From contig CM039464.1 in assembly GCA_022414725.1 (NCBI GenBank), positions 8,661,447 to 8,725,446 on the forward strand: a stretch of 64,000 bases of DNA, given 5' to 3'. Positions 36,326 to 48,242 of this stretch are shown in pieces. A program made the translations under genes and the position numbers. The notes beneath the pieces were generated by a model, which was not told the DNA's origin, made no database searches, and saw only the letters and a list, made by a program, of their open reading frames with translations. The DNA comes from Microglena sp. YARC (Eukaryota; Chlorophyta; Chlorophyceae; Chlamydomonadales; Chlamydomonadaceae). Position 1 is the first letter of the stretch. Every line of letters starts with the position of its first letter.

Positions 36326-36329
36326 GGGG

Positions 36330-36425
36330 TTCACTTTATCAGTGCCTTTTCGTTTTAGCCTCTCCTGTCATGGTTGGGAAAGACCAGTTAGCAGATTTGC
36401 CCCACCCCTGGACTATACAACATGC
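36330..36425 (-). repeat. Dispersed ACAGTCCAGGGGTAGGCC-family repeat
   Basis: Minus-strand copy ending CCCCTGGACTATAC. Other copies: about 5963-6060, 7345-7430, 9150-9215, 26268-26365, 28317-28410, with shorter ones at 2148, 10526, 14548, 17603, 19270 and 32858. Full copies run about 100 bp through CTTGCCCAACCATGATA to GAACAAGCATTGATGAACTG. Non-coding and SINE-sized, but no tRNA-like boxes were found. Confidence 0.7.
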
Positions 36426-36639
36426 ACGTCCCCTTACCTCAGAATTTAGCCTATCTGCCTACCCCTGACCTCAAGGTTGACATAGCTTTCCTTTCCAGCT
36501 ACAAGCAGCAGCTTGTATATATATATATATATATATATAGGTACACGCACATAAAAGTCAAAGCAAACGTGATAAACTGACTGTTTGTACTGCTTAAACG
36601 CACAACGGCAAAACAACTCCGGTAGTCTAGTGCTGGTAG

Positions 36640-37060
36640 TAGTGCTTGGCTCCAGTGCAAGCCAACAGGCTGGCGCCCTCAACCTCACGCCTTGTGATAA
36701 GGTGAACTATTTATTTATTTATTTACTGGTAGTAGCAGCTTTCGGTAGTACCAGTCGTACCTTCTTGATTGGGAATAGGAGCCCATCAAACACACAGCTA
36801 AAGCCTCAACCTGACGCCTTGTAATAAGGCATACTATTCCTTTTTTACTTGTAGTAGCAGGTGCCAGTCGTGCTGGTCGTACCTTCTTGACTGGGAAGAG
36901 CCATAAAGGAGCCCGTCAAACACACAGCTAAAGCCTCAACCTCACGCCTTGTAATCAGGCATCCTATTCCTTTTTTACTGGTAGTAGCAGGTGCCGATAG
37001 TACCTTCTTGACTGGGAAGAGCCATAAAGGAGCCCACCGAACACACCTACAAGACGAAAT
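36640..37060. repeat. Tandem CTCAACCTCACGCCTTGTAATAAGG units
   Basis: Three imperfect copies of about 130 bp, each with CCTCAACCTSACGCCTTGT, a short AT-rich spacer, GGTAGTAGCAG and ACCTTCTTGACTGGGA. Relatives lie at 3080-3600 and 28410. Confidence 0.65.
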
Positions 37061-37092
37061 CAAACCAATACAGGGCTACTTGAATGCTACCA

Positions 37093-38215
37093 GTGTGAAT
37101 TTTTTGGCTACTCGCATCAGCTTCTAGGCAGCTCCCTTCCCCCGTCCGTGGGCAAAACCTGGAGCTAGCCAGTGCGCCGAAAGTTGACATTGCGGGCATT
37201 TTAATGCACCTGAAAGATTTGGGCTGGGCCCAGTGTCTGGCTGTTGGAGCTGGCTGGGAGCTGCCATGCGTAGCCCAAAAAGTAAACGGTGAATGCTACC
37301 ACCTAGGAAATATTAAAACATTAATTTCCTCACGTCCATGTGTCTGCTAGTCAGCCTAATAGTACAAACATCAACACAGCTTTCCTTTTCAGCCACGAGC
37401 AGCAGCTTCTAGGAAGATCCATGAGCCAGCCACTGGGCTAAGCCCCACGATTTAAACAGTACTGGAAAGCTGATTCTGTCAACTTCCAGATGCACTATGA
37501 TGCGTTAGCTTTGGCTGAAAAGCCAGCCAGGAGAGCTTCCTAGAAGCTGCTTCTCGTAGCGAAAATAAAGCTTGCATTGCTGTTTTCCATTTTCAGCTAC
37601 GAGCAGCAGCTTCTAGGCAGATCCCCTGGCTGGCTAATCAGCCGAACCCAAAGTAACCTCGTGCACCTTGAAGCTGACATAATCAGCTTTCTAGCGCTGC
37701 TGGCATTTTGAGGCTTAGCCCAGTAGCAGGCTCAGGGAGCTGCCTGGAAGCTGCTGCCAGTAGCTGAAAATAAAAACAGTGGCTGGCATGGAAAAATGAA
37801 TCATGTTGACTAGTCCCTTGCATGAGTCCACTATTCCTATTTGGGGCTACTCGTATCAGCTTCTAGGCAGCTCGCTTCCCCCGTCCGTGGGCCAAACCTG
37901 GAGGTAGCTAGTGTGTCTGAAAGCTGACATTGCAGGCATTTCAATGCACCTGAAAGATTTGGCCCAGACCCAGAGGCTGGCTGTTGCAGCTGGCTGGAAG
38001 CTGCCATGCGTAGCCCCAAAAGCAAACAGTGACATCAAGCATGCAGGGAAGCATGAAATATTATATATGAAAGAATCAGGTGGACTGGTCCCTTGCATGC
38101 GCTGAGCTTCTGCATCACTACTGTCACTGTTTCGTTCTTGGGCTACGCGTAGCAGCTTCCTGGCAGCTCCTTTCACCCACCCTTGGGCCAAACCTGAAGC
38201 TAGCTAGTGCGTCTG
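37093..38215. mobile_element. Cluster of four to five fold-back MITEs
   Basis: Copies at about 37093-37294, 37375-37573, 37577-37783 and 37830-38033, plus a half copy 38124-38215. Each has a GGCTACKMGTAKCAGCTTCT arm, CAGCTCCC, and the inverted GAGCTGCCTRGAAGCTGC...GTAG arm. Copies 1 and 4 are most alike (GGGCCAAACCTGGAG-type interiors), as are copies 2 and 3. Confidence 0.75.
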
Positions 38216-38959
38216 ACCCTGCATGTAACCAAGTTCAAATTCATGAGCCAGGACCCACCCAGAAGCTGACGACCCTGGAGTCATGGGCCATCAGCTCAGG
38301 GGGTGAAACACATTTATGTCCTAGCCAGGGTACAACATGACGCACGTTCTTGGGCGCTAGTGCGTCAAAAGCTTTTGGAGCCCGAGTGAGCATTTCAGCT
38401 TTTTCTCGGCATTTCTCTTGGCGTTTACTGCAGCCTTTTTACACGGCCTGAGGGACACACCTGATTTTATCGGAGTGTCTACCGGTGTGTCGCAACATAT
38501 TAGGGAATTGGCTTCCGGCCTCCTTCTTCTGCATGGACCTAGGCCTCTCTTGACTTCCTTCCCTCTGCTTGAGGCGGCCGGGGTTCTCTCTCACCCTGCA
38601 CTGTTGCTTATACCAGGAATTATGCATCTCCATTTCAATTTTCCAGCCCAGGGTCCGATTTGCACCATGGGTTGTGTATGCCTCGTAAGGCCTCCAACCG
38701 GGCTTTTTCCTCCAGGTTGGCCCTCTGGGTGCCTCCTTATCTGGAGGTGGCCTCGTATGGATTAACACAACATTATCAATTCCCATTTGGGATCCTCACT
38801 TTTTGCATCTGTTGGCAGACTTCTTAACATTTTCAGTTAAGGGATTGTTGTCCTGGTTTCCTCCGGTAGGAGTGCCCGGCATGGCTGTGGTTTTTTCTCT
38901 TTTTCTGAGAGCCTGCATATCTCAGCCCAAATGGGCAGGGGGCTTCTGATTTTTCTTCA
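38216..38959. other. Unassigned stretch
   Basis: No gene, repeat family or RNA recognised. Overlapping frames on both strands have unremarkable composition. Confidence 0.5.
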
Positions 38960-39009
38960 TCATTTTGTCAACTCCTCCATCTCATATTCACACTCCTCCA
39001 CATGCAGAT

Positions 39010-39660
39010 GGGCAGCAGGGGAAGTGTGAGTGGAGATGTGAGGGGGGAGTGAGGTGAGAGGGGAGGGGGGCGGAGAAGTGAAGGGGTGAGGTGAGGTGAG
39101 GTTCGGGGGGAGGGGGGCGGTGAGGTGAGGTGAGGTGAGGTGAGGTGAGGTGAGGTGAGGTGAGGTGAGGTAAGGGGAGGGGGGAGGGAGAGATGAGGGA
39201 AGGGGAGAGGTGAAGGGGGGAGGCGAGGTGAGGTTGGGGAGGAGGGGGGGCAGTGAGGTGAAGGGGGGGTGAGGTGAGGTGAGGTGAGGTGAGGTGAGGG
39301 GGAGGTGAGGTGGGGTGAGGTGAGGTGAGGTGAGGTGAGGTGAGGTGAGGTAAGGGGGGAGGGGGAGGGGGAGGGGGGAGGTGAGGTGAGGGGGGAGGGG
39401 GGGCGGAGAGGTGAAGGAGGGAGGTGAGGTGAGGTGAGGGGGGAGGGGGAAGGGGAGGGGGGGGGGGGGGGGGGGGGGGGCAGTGGAGAGGTGAGGTGAG
39501 GTGAGTGGGGAGGGGGGACGGGGAGGTGAAGGGGGGAGGTGAGGTAAGGTGAGTGTGTGTGTGGGGGGGGGGGGGGGGGAGGGGGGATATGATGTAAGTG
39601 GGGAGGGAGGGCGGGGGAGGTGAAGGGGGGAAATTATGTGAGTGGGGAGGGGGTAACCAA
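39010..39660. repeat. G-rich GAGGTGAGGT minisatellite
   Basis: GGTGA pentamers (for example 39115-39170, 39256-39350) mixed with GGGGAGGGGG runs and a poly-G tract (39459-39480). Strong purine strand bias. The Pro/Ser/Leu-rich minus-strand frame is a repeat product. Confidence 0.9.
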
Positions 39661-39837
39661 AAATCAAGTTCAATTTCACCTTGATAAAGATGGCATCCAT
39701 GGTGAAGGGAGGAGTGATAGGAGATGTGAGGGATGGTATGTATGTGTCTTTTCCTGTGTCATGCTTGTCAGCTCCTCCATCTCTCCAATCACACTCCTCC
39801 TGCGGATGGCAGCAGGGGAAGTGTGAGCGGCGGAAAA

Positions 39838-40125
39838 AAAACTTGTATATTAAAAAGCTTGTATATTAAAAAACTTGTATCTTAAAAAACTTGTATATTA
39901 AAAAGCTGTATATAAAAAAACTTGTATATTAAAAAACTTGTATATTAAAAAGCTGTATATAAAAAAAATAGTAGATTAAAAAGCTGTATATAAAAAAACT
40001 TGTATAGTAAAAAACTTGTATATTTAAAGGCTGTATATAAAAAAACTTGTATAGTAAAAAGCTGTATATAAAAAAAATTGTATATTAAAAAGCTGTACAT
40101 AAAAAAACTCGTACATTAAAAAGCT
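39838..40125. repeat. AT-rich minisatellite (AAAAARCTTGTATATT)n
   Basis: About 18 copies of a 14-17 bp unit alternating between AAAAAACTTGTATATT and AAAAAGCTGTATAT. Confidence 0.9.
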
Positions 40126-40289
40126 GTTCACCTTTCTAATGATTGCATCCACCATGTTATTAATCGTGTCATCTAGTCTTGGTCATCCTTGCATCGTTCC
40201 TTGGGGCCAGCTTAGGCCATAGCTTTTGCACTGTCCTTCGTCTTGACCTCTGTCTCACACACCTTGTACCTTTCCATGTCTCTCTCTAT

Positions 40290-41340
40290 GGACTTGCGCG
40301 CATCCATGAGAGGTTGCTTGTCTTTGATGTCTTGAGCAAGCCTGAGGAGGGATGTACAAGGGCAAGCTGTCATTTTGCTTTATTTCTTCTTTGACTCTTT
40401 GCTGAAGTAATATTATAGGGTCATTGCTTGTACCCTATGATTTTAAGGATGGACGGAAGACCCCCCCCCCCCCCCCCCCCCCCCCTCCCCGATGTTGTGG
40501 AGAAGGCTGGTAATTTGTTATGTTTGCACTGGTGATCCTGAGGGGGGACGGAACGGCATGGGACGGGGTGGTGGTGGTGGAGGTGGAAGGCTGGTCATTT
40601 GTTATGTCTGCACTGGAGATCCTGAAGGGGGGACGGGGTGGTGGTAGTGGTGGTCTTGGTATTGTGGTGGGGTGTGGTGGTGGGGGTAGTGGGGGAGCTA
40701 AGTGGAGTAACCCACACGGCCAAACCAACGCAAGCAATTTTAAATAAGAGGCTGCTTGTCTTCGATGTTTGCACTGCTAATCCTGAGGGGGGACGAGGTG
40801 GTGGTTGTGGTGGTGATTATGGTGATGGTGGTGGGTGGTGGTGGTGGTGGTGGTGGTGATGGTGGTGGTGGAGTGTTGTGGTGGTGGCGGGGTGTGGGTT
40901 GTGGGTGGACAAGCTGTCATGTAACACACACGGACAAGCAAGCACATGCAAATATATGAGGCTGCTTGTCTTTCATGTCTACACTGGTGATCATGATGGG
41001 GGAAGAGGTGTTGGTGTTGGTGGGGGTGGGGGAGGGGGAGGTGGTTGGGGTGTTCGTGTTGGTGGGGTGGGGTGTGTGTTAGTGGGTATGTGGGCCAAAT
41101 ACATGAGAGGCTGCTTGTCTTGGATGTTTGCATGGGTGGTCCTGATGGGGAACGAGGTGGTGGTGGTGTGTGTGTGGTTTGTTTTTTGTGTGTGTGTGTT
41201 GGGGGGGGGGGGGGGGGGGGGGGGGCAAGCTCAGTCATGAAACACACACGGCCAAGGCAGCACACGCAAACAAATGAGATGCTGCTTGTTTTAGATATCT
41301 GCACTGGTGATCCTGAGGGGGGGTATGCACTGGTAGGATA
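40290..41340. repeat. Tandem array of about 160-200 bp GGTGGTGG units
   Basis: Five to six divergent units, each with GGCTGCTTGTCTTYGATGT, TGCACTGGTGATCCTGA, GGGGGACGAGGTGGTGGT-type GGT repeats and ACACACGGCCAAG. Contains poly-C (40459-40484) and poly-G (41200-41225) runs. Frames across it are artefacts. Confidence 0.8.
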
Positions 41341-42497
41341 AGTCATTTTGCTCCACTTTCTTGCTTTATTTCTTCTTTACACCATTCCTTTATTACTTGT
41401 ACCCAGCTTGTACCCTATGATTTTGAGTTTGGCCGGAAGACCCCCCTGGATATTGTGGAGAAGGCTTGTGTTGGGTCAACTTTGGCCTGTCTATGACAAT
41501 GCAATGTAAGGCAAGGCAACCCACAGGGACAAACAAACACATGCAAAAAAGTGCCACAATGCATACCTTGGTGAGTTCTGCTGACTAAGGAAGCCAGCCC
41601 ATAGTCACTCTAGGGCATATCACCAGAATGAAGGGGCACCTCACCACCCCCCACTACCACCAAAAAATCAGCGCACTAAATATCCTATCCTTTTTCTCAG
41701 ATCTCTATCTTATTGTAAAGCCATTCAGACTCAAACTGGGATTGAGGAGCTTAACCAAGTCATCATGTAGTCAACGTACCATGATTTGATTTGCTCCCTC
41801 AACCTCATAAGCTTTTTAATCTCCTTCTTCAGCTCGCCTTCCAATTTATCTCGTTGGTCTTGGTTATCAGATCCATGCACCTACGACGGTAATTGGGTCA
41901 GCTGCTCAATTCACGCACGCTCGGCTCGGAGGCATTCGACCACTACACGTCTCACCTGATTCCAAATATCGTCAAAAACCTCCTGCCCTGCCTGGACCTT
42001 CTTTAAGGCCCGATCTATCTATCCTTTCAGTAACCGCGCAGCAGCCATCCCGACAAGGCGAGAATCGGGATGTCGCTAGAGATTAAGACGAGTTCTACGA
42101 ATCACCGGGCCGGTAAGCAGGCAGTGCCGGTGCGCGCATTAACAGGGGCTACATGCAGTATTGGGGATGGCTAGGAGAAAGCCTAGGCACCATGCTAATA
42201 GCTCGAGGTAAGTAGCTACTCGTAGCGGAAGAAGGGCGTGACTGCCCTACAGCTACGCCCCCACCCTTGGGAGATCCCAGCTGTCACTAGCGTAGTAGTT
42301 TTTTTTGCTAATAGCAGGAGTACAAAAAATTGGGGGCACCTATCACATTGACTATTACATAATTACATCACTTATGTCGATGAGTGCTGTTCAACACATA
42401 TTAGTAGCTATCTCCATCGGCAATTCATTATTTTTATAACTTAAAATATAATACGGAGGCTGTTACGATTGCCCCTGCCCGTAGGACCTGAACATCA
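41341..42497. other. Non-coding stretch
   Basis: A dispersed repeat (GTACCCTATGATTTTGAG...GGCCTGTCTATGACAATG, about 41410-41510) is shared with about 2800-2890 and 40430. The rest shows no gene. Confidence 0.55.
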
Positions 42498-42692
42498 GGG
42501 TTTTTCTTTCCGACTTGTCATAGCAGCGTTTAGGCAGCTCTCTGAGCCGACCACTTGGCTACACACAACTATTTCAGCACTTCTGGAAAGCTGATTAAGT
42601 CGGCTTCAAAGTGCTTGACGTTGCGCCAAGTTTGGATGAATAGACAGCCAGGGAGCTGCCTAGAAGTTACAGCTCGTTTCAAGAGCGAAAAA
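42498..42692. mobile_element. Fold-back MITE adjoining the copia element
   Basis: TTTTTCTTTCCGACTTGTCA...GGCAGCTC and GAGCTGCCTAGAAGTTAC...GAAAAACACTG arms. Confidence 0.65.
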
Positions 42693-42841
42693 CACTGCTG
42701 GACAAGTACTTTCTGCCCGCCCTTGAGCGTTGCTCAGGCATATCAATGATATCATGGGCACGTAAATACGTCCCTGTGCTGCTTGGCAATTTTCTTCACT
42801 GCTAATGGGAGCCGTCTCGATATAGCAGGTACCTATCAGCT

Positions 42842-43160
42842 TGGATAACACTCCGGAGAGTGGACTTAGTGTGTGCAGCACGCCAATCTATAAATGCGGA
42901 GACGAGAATAAATAGTACAAAAGATAGTGGAACCATAAAGGGACACCAGCGGAGGAAAGGGGGGGCGGTAGCCTGGAACCTGATCAGGGTACAGGTTAGA
43001 CAGCGCGTGTCAGAAGAACCGATGACGCAGTCAACAGTAAGCTGACATAGTACTGTCAGGACCGATAGTTCTAAGGAAGTACATAAGTAGTCACCAAGTC
43101 ATAAAACGCGTGAGAGCACCGCAATTCATGCTGACACTCGACCTATGACACAGGTGACAT
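42842..43160 (-). mobile_element. Copia 3' LTR-like segment
   Basis: Downstream of the RNase H on the coding (minus) strand and matching the isolated segment at 13171-13505. Contains CTGATCAGGGTACAG, GACAGCGCGTGTCAGAAGAACC and TATAAAT-like sequence near 42888. Exact TG...CA ends are not resolved. The stretch 43161-43451 is A-rich untranslated sequence of the element. Confidence 0.6.
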
Positions 43161-43451
43161 ACGATACTACTTCTCCACCTATGGCACTGGTGACATAGAA
43201 CTATATGTAACAGATTGAAAAAAAAAAAATCAAAGAACTCCGAAAATTCGAGAGAACTTCAAATGGAAACCCAAAGGTTTATAGGAAGGAATGAAACACG
43301 GCAAAAACCAAAATTTGCCAAGTTAGAAAAGGATGAAAACCGAAATATCAAAGATGGGTAACAACGGTATAGAAAAACCCGATCCGGGAATAGGAACCTA
43401 ATGCCATACAATGATAACCAAAGAAACCGATGTAACCAAAAAAAAAATACC

Positions 43452-43985
43452 CTAAGAAGAAGCGGTCATCCCAAGCATCCGCATAAACCTCCAGAACACA
43501 GCAGGATCAAGGGGCTTGGTGAAGGGGTCAGCACAGTTGTCCTTGGTGTTAACATAGGCAACATCTAGTGAACCGTCCTCCACCAGCTCTTTGATGTAGT
43601 GATGAATAACATCAATGTGCTTGCTGCGAGGGAGGAGCTGCCAGTCATTGGCCCATCTCAGAGACCTTATGTTGTCACCCTGAATGGTAACTAAATCACA
43701 AGGCAGACCTAGATCCACCCTCAACTTCTTCAACCATTGCACCTCCCTGGCAGCCTGAGACAGGGCCTGATACTCAGCCTCACAAGAGCTAATGGCAACT
43801 GTAGGCTGCCTCTTGCTCATCCAGTTCACTATGCACCCTCCAGCCAGGACAGCAAAGCCAGTCTGAGATCTCCTGTCAGACCCATCATCAGCAAAGGATG
43901 AGTCACCAAAGACAGTAAAAGAGAAATCAGGGCTGTGTGTGTAAGTGAGTCCCAGGTGGGAATGTGACCTCAAATACAAAAGCAA
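43452..43985 (-). pseudogene. Copia RNase H domain (C-terminus of polyprotein)
   Basis: Ty1/copia-type RNase H: FGDSSFADDGSDRRSQTGFA, ISSCEAEYQALSQAAREVQW, RSKHIDVIHHYIKELVEDGS and NCADPFTKPLDP. The catalytic D, E and D pattern is visible (GDSSFADD, SSCEAEY, GDN). It is frameshifted relative to the upstream RT near 43990, where the DNA has a CCCCACAGGGGGGA stretch, so polyprotein continuity is broken. Confidence 0.93.
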
Positions 43986-45064
43986 ACGCTTGGCTGCCCC
44001 CCACAGGGGGGACGGTAGGGTGAGCAGAAAACCTGGACAGGTAGCTCACAGCAAAGGCAATATCAGGCCTGGTGCAAGTAGCCAGGTATAGCAAAGCACC
44101 AACAAGAGAGAGGTACTGGCTATTAGAGGACAGGGGTTCTCCAGGTGGGTCAGTGACGGTGGACTTGACCATGGTGGCACCAAACCTGGGCTTGGCAGCA
44201 GCAGTCAGACCAAACTGCTCCACCAGATCAACAATGTAGGAGTGCTGGGAGAGGTTGATCTGAACACACCTGCCGTCAGAGTCAAGTGTACAAGCCATGT
44301 CCAAGGAGAGGAACTGAACCGGCACACCCATCTCTTTGACCTCCCAGCCAGCTTTCTCCATAGCCTTGATCAGCAAAACATACCTATCCAGCTCACTAAA
44401 AGCACAGATAAAATCATCAACATAGGTTAGGACATAGCTCCACCCACCATTAGAATCCCTCCTAAAATACAGAGCAGGTTCCGCCTTGCACATAATAAAA
44501 CCATGTGCAACCAAAACCCGCTTGACATCCATACTCCAAGCCCTGGGCGCCTGTTTCAAACCATAAAGGGACTTGATCAGCTTGCACACAAGGGGAACAC
44601 CGTTAGGACCAAGTACCTTAAAGCCCTCAGGCTGGTGGCAGTACAGGTCCAGACCAGGTTCAAGGGGAGCATTCAGAAATGCAGTCTTGATGTCCAGCTG
44701 CCGAACAAACATCTTCCTATGAGTGATGGCAGCCAGGAGCACCCTCAGACCTGCTTTAGAAGAAACGGGGGCATATACATCATGAAAATCCAACCCAGGA
44801 CGCTACAGAAAACCACGAACCACAAAACGTGCCTTGAAGCGAATAGAACCATCAACCCCAACCTTCTTCACAAAATAACCACCTGCCAGACAGGACCCTC
44901 TGTTTAGGAGGCAGTGGAGTGAGCGCCCAAGTGCCATGGGCATGTAGGGACGCCATCTCATCCTTCATAGCAAGGAGCCATTGATCCCTGTCAGGGTTGG
45001 TGGGAAGCATGGCAGCTTTGAAGGTCAGTTCAGTGGAAGTGGAAATGTATGCTCCCACGTACAA
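43927..45064 (-). pseudogene. Copia reverse transcriptase domain
   Basis: N-terminal block about 45064-44852 (DRDQWLLAMKDEMASLHAHG, then TWALTPLPPKQRVLSGRW), main block from 44793: DIKTAFLNAPLEPGLDLYCH, KSLYGLKQAPRAWSMDVKRV and catalytic YVDDFI. It ends in copia connection motifs YLSLVGALLYLATCTRPDIA and AVSYLSRFSAHPT. A frameshift separates the first block, and an in-frame TAG (GFL*RPG, about 44801) precedes DFHDVYAPVSSK. Multiple lesions show the element is dead. Confidence 0.95.
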
Positions 45065-45717
45065 GCAGTGTACTTGTACATGAGCAGCGGGGATATCAGC
45101 AGTATCAGCAGTAACCGGTAGTATAGCCCCCAGTGCAGAACTACTGCCTGGTTTGAACAGGGCCGGCCTTATTTGCCTCTATATCAACGAAGCCTGGGTC
45201 GGCCGGAACACCCCAGCCATACGCAGTATCGGAACCCGACCAGTGTTCCAGATCATCACTTGCACTATCGGCAACGGCTACATCATCACATGGGCTTGAC
45301 CCGAGTAATCCACCAGGGACGACAGGAGGCGTCTGAATGAACGACACCCGCGAGCCATCCGAGGTGGTCGGAGGTTGGCGACTATTAGTCAATGGACCTG
45401 ATCCAGGTACCACTATGATCGAAGGCTGTCGTAATCCTAAATCTTCACCGACGAAATGTGGCGCAGAGGAGGGCCTGGCGACCCCCTGCGATTCGGCTAA
45501 GATTTTGTCTGAAAGAACTGCAGAATCTCGCCCGCCCAGTGCCTTCACACACAATACAGCACCATCAGCCCCTGACCTGGGACGCAAGGTCATCCCATGA
45601 TCAGGGCAGCGGTCGACAATTGGGGTCAGCAAAGGGTCAAGGGAATTAACCGTAGGCACAGGCATATGTCCGTTGATAGCGGCAGGGATGCGAGAGACAT
45701 ACGGCGACCCGTCATAG
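45065..45717 (-). pseudogene. Copia integrase-RT linker, cut by a transposon
   Basis: An open minus-strand frame (YDGSPYVSRIPAAINGHMPV...) of low complexity typical of the variable region between copia integrase and RT. It is interrupted at 45718 by the TIR element; the upstream part resumes beyond 53427. ATAG at 45714-45717 is one copy of the target duplication. Confidence 0.8.
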
Positions 45718-45746
45718 AATGGGCGTTCCTGCTTCCGAACGGATTT
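45718..45746 (+). repeat. Left terminal inverted repeat
   Basis: Begins AATGGGCGTTCCTGCTTCCG. Exact reverse complement of 53395-53423. Confidence 0.95.
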
Positions 45747-45789
45747 CCAATCTTACAATCACTTTTTGGGGGTCTTTTGATGCTTTCCA

Positions 45790-46045
45790 AATGCAATCTT
45801 ACGATAAAAATCGTAAGATTGTAGTCAATTTTGACAAAATATGCTTAAAATGAGCTTGAAAGACGGAGAAACGTACAGATTGCGAATGTTACAACGTTGA
45901 AATGCCATATTTTGTAACAAAAGGTGTTAACATCAATTCGTGTCTTACAATTATAATTGTAAGAAATAAAGGGAAAGCGGACGGTTATAAGTCGGCAGGC
46001 AGAATTCAGCTTTTACATCTTACAATAAAAATCGTAAGTATAATT
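45790..46045. repeat. Left subterminal palindromes (CTTACRAT...ATYGTAAG)
   Basis: Three short perfect or near-perfect hairpins: TCTTACGATAAAAATCGTAAGA-type at about 45796, CTTACAATTATAATTGTAAG at 45944-45963 and CTTACAATAAAAATCGTAAG at about 46019-46038. Similar hairpins lie inside the right end. Confidence 0.85.
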
Positions 46046-46057
46046 CATTTAATTTTC

Positions 46058-47417
46058 CTAATTTAGTAAAAAACGGCTATGTGTCAAACATCTTACTCCT
46101 CCTCCTCCCCCCCCCTCCTCGTCCTCCTCTTCCTCCTCCTTCTCCTCCTCCATGTCCCCATCCCCATCTTCCTCCTCCTCCATCTCCTCCTCCTCAGCAA
46201 TGTCTGCATTGTCTCCATCCGATTGCACAGCCTCTGCCCTGGTGTCCTTCTCAATGGATTGACAAGCTAGGAGCATGCTTGTGTGGTACTTTCTCTGGAT
46301 CTTCATACCCTTGGTGGGTTCGCAGCTAAATTGAAATGCGTCAATGGGAATATCGCCCGTCCATGTTGCTTTTCTCCTAACCCCCACGGTAATAGGCACA
46401 AGCTTGTGGTCCATCCAATCTTCTGGCCAAGTTGGGTATTGTGTTTCAGTGTACACCAACTTCTGAGCCCCAGAGTACAAGGGCTTTAAATACACACATT
46501 CCACTTCTCCATTCACTGGTAGTGATTTGACCTCCACCACGTCCCATCCTCTCAATCCGCTAGAGTCATCCATTTGTACCTTGACCACAGCGACATGACC
46601 AACAACCAAATCAGTAGTGGGCTCGTAGGCTATTCTTCTATCCGGCTTCGTCCCTTGTGAAGAATATAAGTACAACACATCCTCCTCCTCTGGCCTTTCC
46701 ATATTAGTCTCCAAAGTGTGTGCGACCTTCATAGTCTTGGCAATCTCGTTACTTGCAGGTAAAAGGTCTGACACATCCATGGACAAGTCATCCAATGATG
46801 CTATCAAGCGCTTGGCCATTGATTTTCTCAGACTGTGTCAGAACACGACTGGTTGCTGACAACTCCGATGGGAAGTCGACAAAATGTTGGTCTTTCGGGT
46901 ACTCCCCAGTCACAGCATCATCTGGTTGAGTGCTCCAATAACTCTTCTCAACGTTGAAGAAATCAGTCCACCACTTATTGCTGGCTTCCCAAGTTTCACG
47001 AAGCTTCTCGGCAATATGTTTGAAGGTCTGGGCATGGGATGGGCCATCGGCTGCTGGTTCATCCATCTGCTGCTGGTCATCGGCTTCTGGTTCTAGAAGG
47101 TCCTCCGCTGCGTGTCGTACACGGACATCAGCTACGGGTCCTGCACGGTCGTCACCAGCGGTTTGTACAGGACCATCGGCCATGTGGCCTGCAAGGACGT
47201 CACCTCCGGGCTTCTCGTTATGAATAGTCTTCCAGACAGCCGCCCAGTTTGCCTCGATATTCTCGAGCTCTTCAATCTTGATCTCGGGGGCTTCCTTAAA
47301 TACTGTTCTGGTGTCCACCAGTGGGAAGCCTTGGAGGACGTAAATAGGTTCAGCGTCATTGTCCCACTGTCCTCTCCAAGATCCTGACTCGTCATACTCC
47401 TTGTAATAGACCCCTGC
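46058..47417 (-). pseudogene. C-terminal exon of the TIR-element gene, frameshifted
   Basis: Acceptor CAACAATTGCAG on minus, then GVYYKEYDESGSWRGQWDND from 47417. Open to about 46788 (includes HIAEKLRETWEASNKWWTDF), and a second frame from about 46819 (AKRLIASLDDLSMDVSDLLP) to 46058. The two overlap in different frames, so one indel or a missed intron lies near 46800. It ends in a very acidic Glu tract (EEEEMEEEEDGDGDMEEEKE). No known domain was recognised; probably the C-terminal part of the transposase-like protein. Confidence 0.7.
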
Positions 47418-47449
47418 AATTGTTGGTGTGCAAACATGTATTGTATATT

Positions 47450-47701
47450 AGTGAATCATTTAGGACACCCATATTCCTCCCGACTATACTCGGGAGCATC
47501 CCTTGGATAATACATCCTAGGTCCTAGGTACAACTTCCTTTGTATCATTTAATTTCTATTGAAGACTGTACATGTAAATCAATGAGGACATGGCACACCC
47601 ATATTCCTCCCGAGCATAATCGGGAGCATTGTGCAGACAGTACATACACGCACGGTAGCATTTAATTTGTAAATATCAGTATATCAAGTATTCTTACCGA
47701 C
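47450..47701. repeat. Intron with two hairpin palindromes
   Basis: CTCCCGACTATACTCGGGAG (47476-47495) and CTCCCGAGCATAATCGGGAG (47607-47626), each preceded by ACACCCATATTC, in the intron between the two downstream exons of the transposase-like gene. Confidence 0.85.
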
Positions 47702-48242
47702 TCTCCCGTTGGGACCTTTCGTTATCTTGAATGCGTGTAAACGGCGATTAACTCCTTTGATGGTGCTAGTGGCATGACCGAACAACTTGTAAACGTTGTC
47801 TAGGAGGACAGCGGAGAAGTCCCCTATAGAGGTCACGACGTCTTGCCTTGTGTAAGGGCCCATTCTCTTGAATAAGTTACCAACAATGCCCATCAGATGG
47901 TCCAGGGTGTACACTTCCATGTTCTTTAACACTTGCGAGATCACATAGTACTTTTGGTCAAGATTGCTATGTGTGTGTCCGGGAGGGAGGAAATGGACGT
48001 ACACTTCCTCAAACCAGTTCATCTCAACCAACAAGGACAAGTATGCGAACATGAAAGCGTTCTTGTTGTCCTTTGCCGCGTTGTCCATTTGCAAGAAGCA
48101 ATACGGTGGAAGCTGCCCCTCTTCTTCAAGGACCCGGTTGAAGAAATGTTGGAAGCATGATATAGTCAGATTGATGGACTGCGAGTAGAATGGCAAAGCC
48201 CAATAACCAATGAAGCCTCTTCCCTGGGAGAATAATCCTGAG
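47702..48242 (-). CDS. DUF7869-like transposase-like exon (second Asp, GHTH motif)
   Basis: Acceptor TATGTTAACTCAG, then GLFSQGRGFIGYWALPFYSQ..., with hallmark motifs LPPYCFLQMDNAAKDNKNAF and VYVHFLPPGHTHSNLDQKYY. It ends NGRVG at a GTAAGAA donor. An acidic DN..xxNKN motif followed by GHTHxxxD is shared by a family of RNase H-fold proteins (DUF7869-type) that I recall as common on large protist and algal elements. Family membership is from memory. The likely role is recombinase for the 29 bp TIRs. Confidence 0.72.

Noticed and set aside
36330..36425. tRNA-derived SINE interpretation of the ACAGTCCAGGGG family
   Set aside because: No A/B box or cloverleaf could be made out, so I kept it as an unclassified dispersed repeat.
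38960..39700. Pro/Ser/Leu-rich 246-codon minus frame
   Set aside because: Lies wholly within a GAGGTGAGGT minisatellite.
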